Source of the DNA: an uncultured Clostridia bacterium | GTDB lineage: Bacteria; Bacillota; Clostridia; Peptostreptococcales; Anaerovoracaceae | Reading direction: 5' to 3' | Assembly: GCA_934255545.1 (NCBI GenBank) | Contig: CAKQOE010000025.1 | Coordinates: 1 to 37,394 of the forward strand | DNA: 37,394 nt | Part shown: positions 31,275-37,394 of the stretch, one piece after another | How the letters are laid out: each line of letters begins with the position of its first letter | Position numbering within the stretch: the stretch's first letter is position 1 | The notes under the pieces: model-generated | Databases searched by the model: none | What the model was told of the DNA's origin: nothing | The model's input: only the letters and a program-made list of their open reading frames with translations | Program-made: the position numbers and the translations under genes

Positions 31275-31445
31275 TATGCCGTTTGCAGTCTCGCGTAGCA
31301 GTTTTTTTATGCTCTGGCCTTGCCTGAGCGCGTACCCTGAAAATAAAAAGTAACCGAATACAAGCGGGTACAGGACTGAAATATCTGCGAAAACGCATGT
31401 TAGCAGCGCGGCGGCAAAAATTCCTGTTATTACAAGTTATACCAT
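31275..31445 (-). pseudogene. 5' end of the NhaC frame, interrupted by TAA at the third codon
   Basis: Translating upstream from 31274 gives 54 uninterrupted codons coding for one hydrophobic helix (LVITGIFAAALLTC, then VLYPLVFGYFLFSGYAL) as expected for NhaC. The codon before them is TAA (31437-31439), preceded by GTA and then ATG (31443-31445) with an AAGGAAA site eight to ten bases upstream. So the natural start seems to be ATG-GTA-TAA, in frame with a stop at codon 3. A point mutation (for example CAA, GAA or AAA to TAA), a sequencing error, or a non-standard start would each explain this. Confidence 0.65.
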
Positions 31446-31446
31446 T

Positions 31447-33003
31447 TTACATTTCCTTCCTGCCGTCTGCTCCGATAATTTCATAGATAAGTTTCATATC
31501 AAGCCCTTCGCGGATCACGTCCGCAAGCTTATCGTACTGTGATTCCTTGTACGCTTTCAGGTCGGGAACGCTGAGTTTCCTTCCTGATACGAGCTTCAGC
31601 AGGTTTTCTGTAAACTCTCTGCTGTCAAAAAGTCCGTGCAGATATGTTCCCATGACATTTCCGCGTACGCAGCCGTCCTGACGCTGCGCTCCTCTTACGG
31701 AAGCGAACCTGCGGGCGTCTTTTCCTGTTATGCGCGTGGAGCCCATATGTATCTCGTATCCCTTAAGCTCTGTGCCGCCCAGTACTGAAAAGAAATCGTC
31801 TGCCTCGCATACTGTCGCGTCTGTCTGCACTGTTTCTTTTTCTTCTTCAAACTCTGTTATGACCGGAAGGAGCGCGAGCCCGTCGGCCTCTGCAGATGCC
31901 TCGTCTGTCTCTGCGCCCGTCATGTCTATGATCTTTTCGCCGAGCATCTGGTATCCGCCGCATATGCCTATAACGGGGATGCCTGAGCGCGCAGCCTTTA
32001 TGACTGCGTTTCCTATACCGCGCCTTTTGAGCCACTGAAGATCGCTTATCGTGCTCTTTGTTCCCGGTATGATGATTATATCCGCGTCCTCAAGGCCCTG
32101 CGGGCTGTCCGCGTATATGAGTTCTACTCCGCTTATCGCTTCGAGTATGCTGAAATCAGAAAAATTTGATATCCGGGGAAGTTTTATGACACATATATTT
32201 ATTTTTCTGCTGTCATTTATGTTCAGCTGCGCGTTTTCTGCATCGATATCCGCTTCCGACGCTGAGTATGCGTTTCTTTTAAAACGTTCTGTCAGGCTGT
32301 CTTCATCGTCTATATCTATGTCTGCATACGGTATGACTCCCGCTACAGGGCGCTTGCAGATATCTTCTATCATTTCAAGCCCCGGACGCAGTATATCAAC
32401 GTCGCCTCTGAATTTGTTTATAATAAAAGCTTTTACCCTCTGTTTTTCCTTTTCCTCAAGAAGCATCATTGTTCCTGCAAGCTGCGCGAATACTCCGCCT
32501 CTGTCTATATCGCCTACGAGAAGCACGGGAGCGTCAAGCATCTCCGCAAGACCCATATTTACTATATCGTCCTTTTTAAGATTTATCTCGGCAGGGCTTC
32601 CTGCTCCTTCTATGACGATAATGTCGTTTTCAGCCGCGAGCCTGTTGTACGCTTCCATGATGTCCGATATCAGCTCTTTTTTGCGTCTGAAATAATCTGC
32701 TGCTTTCATATTTCCGCGCGACCTGCCGTTTACTATGACCTGCGAGCCTACGTCTGTAGTCGGCTTCAGAAGTATCGGGTTCATGAGCACTGAAGGCTTT
32801 TTGCCGCACGCCTCCGCCTGTACGACCTGGGCGCGCCCCATCTCAAGGCCTTCATCTGTAATGTATGAATTAAGAGCCATATTCTGGGATTTAAACGGGG
32901 CTACTCTGTAGCCATCCTGCATGAATACTCGGCAGAGGCCTGCCGCTATAAGGCTTTTTCCGGCATTTGACATCGTTCCCTGTATCATTATGTTTACAGA
33001 CAT
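31447..33003 (-). CDS. cobQ: Cobyric acid synthase CobQ/CbiP
   Basis: The enzyme amidates adenosylcobyrinic diamide at four positions using glutamine and ATP. The N-terminal P-loop-like GTMSNAGKS and PFKSQNMALNS identify it, with VGDIDRGGVFAQ in the synthetase domain. The class I glutaminase domain follows, with the nucleophile Cys in VIGICGGYQMLGE and the His in TYLHGLFDS. Its 518 residues match the family. ATG 33003 is preferred over GTG 33012 because AGGAGG sits right at the GTG. The gene overlaps cobD by 10 nt. In organisms with this gene beside cobD, cbiB and cobS the name cbiP is used for anaerobic routes. Confidence 0.95.
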   Translation of the reverse strand: MSVNIMIQGTMSNAGKSLIAAGLCRVFMQDGYRVAPFKSQNMALNSYITDEGLEMGRAQVVQAEACGKKPSVLMNPILLKPTTDVGSQVIVNGRSRGNMKAADYFRRKKELISDIMEAYNRLAAENDIIVIEGAGSPAEINLKKDDIVNMGLAEMLDAPVLLVGDIDRGGVFAQLAGTMMLLEEKEKQRVKAFIINKFRGDVDILRPGLEMIEDICKRPVAGVIPYADIDIDDEDSLTERFKRNAYSASEADIDAENAQLNINDSRKINICVIKLPRISNFSDFSILEAISGVELIYADSPQGLEDADIIIIPGTKSTISDLQWLKRRGIGNAVIKAARSGIPVIGICGGYQMLGEKIIDMTGAETDEASAEADGLALLPVITEFEEEKETVQTDATVCEADDFFSVLGGTELKGYEIHMGSTRITGKDARRFASVRGAQRQDGCVRGNVMGTYLHGLFDSREFTENLLKLVSGRKLSVPDLKAYKESQYDKLADVIREGLDMKLIYEIIGADGRKEM

Positions 33004-34217
33004 CTGAGACACCTCCTGAGTGTTTCAAGCATTATATCATCTTCATTTTCCGACCTTACTGCGACGCGGTAAAAATGCTCCGTCCTTCCGGCGAGCCCTT
33101 CATAATTTCCGCAGTCGCGTATAGCGATGCCTTCGTCTGCCATATGCTCCGCCAGCCCGGCCGGCGCAGTAAACAGTATGTAATTTGCATCGCTTTCAAA
33201 TATTTTAAAGCTGCTGTCTTTTTCTGCAAGCGCCGATGACAGCTCCGCTGACAGGCGCATGCGTTCTTTTTTTATATATCTTACTGTTTTTTCCAGATAT
33301 GCTTTTTCCCTGATCGCTGCTGCTCCTGCTGCCTGCGCCGGGCCTGAAACGTTCCAGTGCGGGGCGTATCGCGAAAGCCTGCTTGCTGTTTCTTCGTGTG
33401 AGCAGACTGCGTATCCGAGGCGCAGGCCTGCCATACTGTATATTTTTGTAAATGCGTTTATGACTATGATGCCCGAATGTCCTCTGCTTCCTTTCAGGCG
33501 CGCCGGCGCGCCGTCAGTTTTGCGTATTTCTGCATTATTGATTTCATTTTTTATATTTTCAGAGTATATTTTTTTATTATTATTTCTGATAATATTCAGC
33601 AATGTTATGTCGTTTCTTTTTTCATGAAACTCAAGGAAGCACTCGTCTGCTATGAGCAGTGCTCCGTTTTTCCGGCACCAGTCATATACCCCGGCGATAA
33701 GGCCCGGCTCAAGAAGTCTGCCTGACGGATTTGTCGGATCGCACAGAAATACTGCATCCGGAATGTCACGCCGATCGCGCGCTGCCTGCTCATGCGCCCA
33801 TTTTTCAAACAATTCATCCGTAAGGGCGAAGCCGTCATCGGGTGATGTATATATGTACTCTGCAGCTGCGCCGTTGAGCCGCAGCGCTCGCTCGTATTCT
33901 GAAAATGCAGGTACAGGTATAAGCGCGCGCTTTATATCGAGCGCCCCGCATATGCGGTATATGATATCGCTTGCTCCGCTGCCGCAGACTATCTGCTCGG
34001 GTCGGACGCCTTCTTTTTCTGCAAGCGCATCCCTCAGCTGAATGCAGTACGGATCGGGATAGTCTGTATATATGCTGCTTTTTTCCAAAAGCGCTGTTTT
34101 TACGCCTTCAGGAAGTCCTAAAGGGTTTATGTTCACTGAAAAATCGTATTTTATGTTTTTATCTGTATCTTTAAGCTCGCCGCCGTGGCTTGCTGTACTT
34201 TTTTTATATCTGTCCAT
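32994..34217 (-). CDS. cobD: Threonine-phosphate decarboxylase CobD
   Basis: CobD is a PLP enzyme of the histidinol-phosphate aminotransferase fold that makes (R)-1-aminopropan-2-ol phosphate, the linker of cobalamin. It shows FSVNINPLGLPEGV at the N-terminus, DPTNPSGR, and the PLP lysine in NAFTKIYSMAGLRLGYA. Its 407 residues exceed the usual 350-360. The excess is a polar insert of about 35 residues (near 218-253: NNNKKIYSENI, then NEINNAEIRKTDG) just before the lysine strand, coded by strikingly AT-rich DNA. The gene is followed by cobQ with overlap. AGGA lies upstream but rather far. Family call is firm; the insert is odd. Confidence 0.92.
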   Translation of the reverse strand: MDRYKKSTASHGGELKDTDKNIKYDFSVNINPLGLPEGVKTALLEKSSIYTDYPDPYCIQLRDALAEKEGVRPEQIVCGSGASDIIYRICGALDIKRALIPVPAFSEYERALRLNGAAAEYIYTSPDDGFALTDELFEKWAHEQAARDRRDIPDAVFLCDPTNPSGRLLEPGLIAGVYDWCRKNGALLIADECFLEFHEKRNDITLLNIIRNNNKKIYSENIKNEINNAEIRKTDGAPARLKGSRGHSGIIVINAFTKIYSMAGLRLGYAVCSHEETASRLSRYAPHWNVSGPAQAAGAAAIREKAYLEKTVRYIKKERMRLSAELSSALAEKDSSFKIFESDANYILFTAPAGLAEHMADEGIAIRDCGNYEGLAGRTEHFYRVAVRSENEDDIMLETLRRCLRCL

Positions 34218-34223
34218 GTCTTT

Positions 34224-34622
34224 TTATTTTATCCTGACGCCTGTGCCGCAGAATACGCGTATAACGCTGTCAGCGCGCGCTGCAACAGCGCAGCATACGT
34301 GTCCTACGATATCTCTGTAAAGGCGCTCCGAGCGGTCGAGCGGAACTATGCCGCAGCCTACCTCATCGCATATGACTATGGCGTCATCCGGTACATCGCT
34401 CATCACATCTTCCATAAAAGCGCGGCTCAGTATGTCTGACTGTGATTCATCGGCGCCAGCTCTTCCTTTTTCTGTAAGTTTTTCTGTATGATCCGCAGGA
34501 AGGCATGCGAGCCATCCTTTTATGATGTCCTGCAGTCCATCCATAATGAAAGCATCTCCGCCGTAGTTTTCATGCGCAAACGCGCTCTTTCCCTGTGCTC
34601 TTCCTCCTGTAATGAGTATCAT
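34224..34622 (-). CDS. Reduced CobU-like P-loop protein
   Basis: The N-terminus ILITGGRAQGKSAFA is the CobU P-loop, and the C-terminal GCGIVPLDRSERLYRDIVG matches the substrate-binding end of adenosylcobinamide kinase. But the chain is only 132 residues, versus about 180-220, and it lacks the RIxxHRxRR segment whose His carries GMP. The usual NTP-binding block between is replaced by a short acidic linker. It overlaps cbiB by ATGA and is followed by cobD, so it is expressed with the pathway. A full-length CobU is encoded at 36609. It may act as a helper, a kinase-only form, or be degenerate. Confidence 0.7.
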   Translation of the reverse strand: MILITGGRAQGKSAFAHENYGGDAFIMDGLQDIIKGWLACLPADHTEKLTEKGRAGADESQSDILSRAFMEDVMSDVPDDAIVICDEVGCGIVPLDRSERLYRDIVGHVCCAVAARADSVIRVFCGTGVRIK

Positions 34623-35731
34623 AATATAATTCCTCCGCTAAAAACGCCGGCAGCGGCAGCCGCCGCTGTAAGAAATACGATCATAAGAAACGCAGTCGTA
34701 AGCATGAGCCTGTTTGCCGCCGGTATATCGTCCGGTGTTATGCTGCGTTTCGGATCGCCTATAAACGGTTTGTCATGAATAACTCCGAAATAAACGGCCG
34801 GTCCGGCAAGCTCAAGTCCGAGCGCTCCCGCGCACGCTGATTCAGTCTGCGCTGAGTTAGGGCTTGCGTGCTTTCTTCTGTCGCGCTTCCATATGCGCCA
34901 TGCGCCGCGCCCGTCATACCCCGGCATGATCCATGATGCAGCTATCATTAAAAGCGCTGTAAGCCTTGACGGTATGTAATTTAAAACATCATCGAGACGC
35001 GCAGCGCAGCGGCCAAAATCCATATAACGTTCATTTTTATAGCCTATCATTGAATCCATAGTATTTACTGCTTTATAAAAATAAAGACCCGGTATGCCAA
35101 AGACCGCCATCCAGAAAACAGGAGCTGTAACACCGTCAGACGTGTTTTCAGCCACCGTCTCGACTGCGGCTTTTATGATGCCGTCCCTGTCAAGCACTGA
35201 AGTATCTCGGCCCACTATCATGGAAACGCTGTACCTCGCGCCTTCAACGTCTCCGCGCTCAAGCGCTTCGTACACCTTCATGCTTTCCTGTCTCAGGCTT
35301 TTTGCTGCAAGCATGAGCCAGCACATCACAGACATGGCTGACAGGCACAGAAGGCGGCCGCAGAACAGCTCTGCAAGCATCCCGCATATGAGCCACGGTA
35401 TGATACCTGCGCGGCTCATGTATGAGCCGGCTGAAAACCCTGCTGTGAACGCTGCTGCAGGTATGACGACTGATATCAGTATGACTGATACACAGACTGT
35501 CACAACTGTGATGACGCCTCCGCGCCTTTTTTTCTTTTTTATACCGTGCGCCTGATCATGGCCATGGTCCATATTGCAGCTCTCCGGTGCGGTGTTATAT
35601 TTCTTTTCAAGAAACGATATGAGGCTGCCTATCATCACGACAGGGTGCTTCATATGCTTTGGCTCGCCGAATATCATGTCGAGAACGGCTCCGCATATGA
35701 GCGGTATCGTTATATACATAAAATAAAACAT
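34619..35731 (-). CDS. cbiB: Adenosylcobinamide-phosphate synthase CbiB
   Basis: This membrane enzyme joins the aminopropanol phosphate made by CobD to cobyric acid. The family start AVLDMIFGEPKHMKHPVVMIG is clear, and hydrophobic helices and VAENTSDGVTAPVFW are present. About 370 residues is longer than usual because of a charged loop near 50-72 with DHGHDQAHG and a lysine cluster, which may bind metal. ATG 35731 is reported; GTG 35740 and ATG 35719 are alternatives, and none has a strong ribosome site. Four bases overlap the downstream CobU-like gene. Confidence 0.92.
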   Translation of the reverse strand: MFYFMYITIPLICGAVLDMIFGEPKHMKHPVVMIGSLISFLEKKYNTAPESCNMDHGHDQAHGIKKKKRRGGVITVVTVCVSVILISVVIPAAAFTAGFSAGSYMSRAGIIPWLICGMLAELFCGRLLCLSAMSVMCWLMLAAKSLRQESMKVYEALERGDVEGARYSVSMIVGRDTSVLDRDGIIKAAVETVAENTSDGVTAPVFWMAVFGIPGLYFYKAVNTMDSMIGYKNERYMDFGRCAARLDDVLNYIPSRLTALLMIAASWIMPGYDGRGAWRIWKRDRRKHASPNSAQTESACAGALGLELAGPAVYFGVIHDKPFIGDPKRSITPDDIPAANRLMLTTAFLMIVFLTAAAAAAGVFSGGIIL

Positions 35732-35789
35732 ATATGTCACATACTTTCTGTAATATCAGGATCTGAAATACGAATGATATCCACCAGCT

Positions 35790-36587
35790 TCACAATATTA
35801 CGGTACCGAGTGATAATGCGGCTGCCGCGGCCAGAAGAAGCTCTGTCATCTGTATGAGCCAGCCGCACAGGTCGCCGCTTATGCCGCCGAACTCTTTTAG
35901 CGCCATCCGCCTGAAATACATAAAAAGCATGACGGTCAAAGCTGCTGATACTGCTGCAAATAACGTTGAAACACAAGCGACCGCAAACATCGAAATAATG
36001 ATGGCTGCGGCTGATGCCGCTCCGACAGCTTTCATGTTTGCAGCGCTCATAAATGTATAAAGCATGCCTTTTTCCTTTGACGGCGCTGTTGTCGATATGG
36101 CGAGCGCGGCGGCTGCTCTTGATATGACCGGAAATGCTGTAAGCAATATGAGCATACTGATCAGTCTGCTTTCTGATGCTGCGCATGTTAATATTTCATA
36201 ATATGAAGCTGCATATATCATCATATATACGATGATCCACATGACGCCGAACGCGCCTATATGAGGGTCATCCATTATCTCAAGCTTTTTCTGCCTTTCG
36301 GCGTGCGAGCTGAGCGCGTCCATCGTGTCTGAAAATCCGTCGATGTGTATGCCGCCCGTCACTAAAAGCGGCACGGCGCATGCTGCGGCTGCGCCGAAAA
36401 CGGGTGATATGCCTGTTATGCATACAATGGCTGTCCATGCGGCCTGCGCGGCTCCGGCAATAAGCCCGGCTGCAGGCAGAAAGCAGAATGCGTATTTCAG
36501 ATTGTTATCGTTCCAGTAGACCATAGGCATGGGGATCCTTGTGTATACTGAAATTATTATTATCAGTGGTTCTGAAAATTTTTTCAT
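35790..36587 (-). CDS. cobS: Cobalamin-5'-phosphate synthase CobS
   Basis: CobS is an inner-membrane enzyme that joins alpha-ribazole phosphate to adenosyl-GDP-cobinamide. The two hallmark motifs are GGIHIDGFSDTMDAL (78-92), with the metal-binding Asp residues, and GGISGDLCGW near the C-terminus. About six membrane segments and 265 residues fit the family. ATG 36587 has a modest GGAAAAAG site. The gene lies between cobU and cbiB in the operon. The partner phosphoribosyltransferase CobT is not visible. Confidence 0.95.
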   Translation of the reverse strand: MKKFSEPLIIIISVYTRIPMPMVYWNDNNLKYAFCFLPAAGLIAGAAQAAWTAIVCITGISPVFGAAAACAVPLLVTGGIHIDGFSDTMDALSSHAERQKKLEIMDDPHIGAFGVMWIIVYMMIYAASYYEILTCAASESRLISMLILLTAFPVISRAAAALAISTTAPSKEKGMLYTFMSAANMKAVGAASAAAIIISMFAVACVSTLFAAVSAALTVMLFMYFRRMALKEFGGISGDLCGWLIQMTELLLAAAAALSLGTVIL

Positions 36588-36608
36588 TTTATACTTTTTC
36601 CAATTTAT

Positions 36609-37268
36609 CTATTTTATTTTTACAGGGATGCCGCAGACTACTTCTGTTACGGAGTCGGCCGCTGCGGCGGCCGTTCTGCTCGCTAAGGCGAGCGCGTCTA
36701 TGTAGTCAAGTGTTTCTTTGCTGTATGAGCAGCCGTCTGAGAATATAAGGTCTGAGACCAGTATGAGGCTGCTGCAGCGGCGCGACAGCGCGGCTGCGGT
36801 CTGTTCCAGAGCGGCCGCGGCCTGTTTTGCTGTGAGTGGTCTGCCGTGAGGGTGCGGCGGCTCGTGCCGGTCGCCGGAGGCGTCGTCAGGCTGTCCGAAC
36901 ATTATATTTGCGGCAAATCCTGACAGGCAGTCAAACAGCACTACGCGGCCTTCTGCGTATTCTGCCAGGCGCTCGGCGTCTGCGAGTGAAAAGCATTCAA
37001 ATGTTTCGTATTTTACGGTCACATTTTTCTGTACTGTATTTTTTACTCCGTTTCGGTGTATTTTTGATACAGCACGTTCTCTTCGGCGTCTATGGCGCTT
37101 TATACGCTCTATAGAATCATATCCTTTGTCGCTCATAGTAGCAGCATATATAACTGCAGCCTGATCATCGCCGCGATCGGCTGCCTCAGCTGCAGCAAGT
37201 TTTTCCGCCTGCTCTTCCGCATATTCAGATTTCCCGCTGGCTGTTCCGCCGGTTATAAATAAAAACAT
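36609..37268 (-). CDS. cobU: Adenosylcobinamide kinase / phosphate guanylyltransferase CobU
   Basis: CobU phosphorylates adenosylcobinamide and then transfers GMP from GTP to it. The P-loop GGTASGKS (7-14) and the RIKRHRRRR segment with the guanylylated His59 are both present, as is FDCLSGFAANIMF. The C-terminal LDYIDALALASRTAAAAADSV fits the family. The protein is about 219 residues, somewhat longer than the typical 180 because of an Asp/His-rich insert (QPDDASGDRHEPPHPHG). AAGGAAAG precedes ATG 37268. It is the first visible gene of the operon on this strand; upstream genes, if any, are outside the window. Confidence 0.93.
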   Translation of the reverse strand: MFLFITGGTASGKSEYAEEQAEKLAAAEAADRGDDQAAVIYAATMSDKGYDSIERIKRHRRRRERAVSKIHRNGVKNTVQKNVTVKYETFECFSLADAERLAEYAEGRVVLFDCLSGFAANIMFGQPDDASGDRHEPPHPHGRPLTAKQAAAALEQTAAALSRRCSSLILVSDLIFSDGCSYSKETLDYIDALALASRTAAAAADSVTEVVCGIPVKIK

Positions 37269-37315
37269 ATATCTTTCCTTACTGGTAAAAATGTATACGT
37301 TATTGTAAATACGGG

Positions 37316-37333
37316 GCCGCCGATGCCGGCGGC
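37316..37333. repeat. GC-rich inverted repeat upstream of cobU
   Basis: Arms GCCGCCG and CGGCGGC flank ATGC. The 126 nt from 37269 to the window end hold this repeat and the cobU ribosome site, and no recognisable B12-box motif of a cobalamin riboswitch. Confidence 0.65.
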
Positions 37334-37394
37334 TGATATACGGAACGCTCCGCGTCGCAGAATGGGATGCTTCTAACAGATTATTTTGAAGCAG

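Noticed and set aside
32051..32695. Antisense open frame opposite cobQ (214 codons), also one opposite the histidine kinase (29214-29879, 221 codons)
   Set aside because: Both lie within recognised genes on the other strand and consist mainly of Ser/Ile/Pro-rich sequence without motifs.
37269..37394. Possible cobalamin riboswitch upstream of cobU
   Set aside because: The 126 nt left in the window show no B12-box-like or AGCCxGGAGACC-like segment, only a short GC-rich inverted repeat; a riboswitch further upstream cannot be excluded.

Overview
The window carries the housekeeping and sporulation chromosome of an endospore-forming, anaerobic member of the Bacillota, most likely class Clostridia. 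The evidence is the contiguous spoIIGA-sigE-sigG locus with Spo0A boxes, a Gram-positive type LexA (SOS) box, strong AGGAGG ribosome sites, the infC-rpmI-rplT operon with an attenuator leader, a free-standing MetH reactivation protein, and LarC. No rRNA, tRNA, insertion sequence, phage gene or CRISPR array was seen. Genus cannot be decided from this sequence alone.

Layout. 1-4.9 kb (+): MetH reactivation-domain protein, short B12-dependent methionine synthase metH, and the nickel-cofactor enzyme larC. 5-10.5 kb (-): gap, panD, a secreted stalk-domain protein, birA and rmuC. 10.6-14.2 kb (+): two half-size chromate-type transporters, a His-rich COG0523/CobW GTPase, and a second COG0523-like GTPase fused to a C-terminal domain that resembles YcgQ/TIGR03943. 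14.4-20.6 kb (-): a SEC-C protein, sigG, sigE, spoIIGA, rplT, rpmI, infC and lexA. 20.9-24.1 kb (+): a TAXI-type TRAP transporter (binding lipoprotein plus fused permease). 24.3-30 kb (-): a cytidylate-kinase-like protein, a MaoC-like protein, a large unrecognised protein with a possible RyR domain, a BI-1 family membrane protein, a MarR regulator and a hybrid histidine kinase. 30.1-37.3 kb (-): an NhaC-type antiporter with a stop codon near its apparent start, then cobQ, cobD, a short CobU-like protein, cbiB, cobS and cobU, which form the late cobalamin assembly pathway.

How the parts fit. The cob operon makes and attaches the nucleotide loop of cobalamin, and MetH at the other end of the window is a cobalamin user. 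Several proteins have His-rich metal-binding stretches (LarC, the CobW GTPase, the CbiB loop), so metal handling recurs here. The sporulation block shows its expected control: a Spo0A-type promoter with 22-bp spacing in front of spoIIGA, and a sigma-F/sigma-G type promoter between sigE and sigG.

Most notable: (1) about a dozen short GC-rich inverted repeats, one per spacer and mostly within 75 nt after a stop codon, several with a GTGA loop; (2) the GTPase-YcgQ-like fusion beside a GTPase with a 42-nt tandem metal-binding repeat; (3) the Met-Val-stop at the head of the nhaC frame; (4) infC starting at ATT behind a terminator/antiterminator leader; (5) a second, reduced CobU; (6) the unrecognised 550-residue protein. 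All functional calls come from reading motifs by eye, without database searches.
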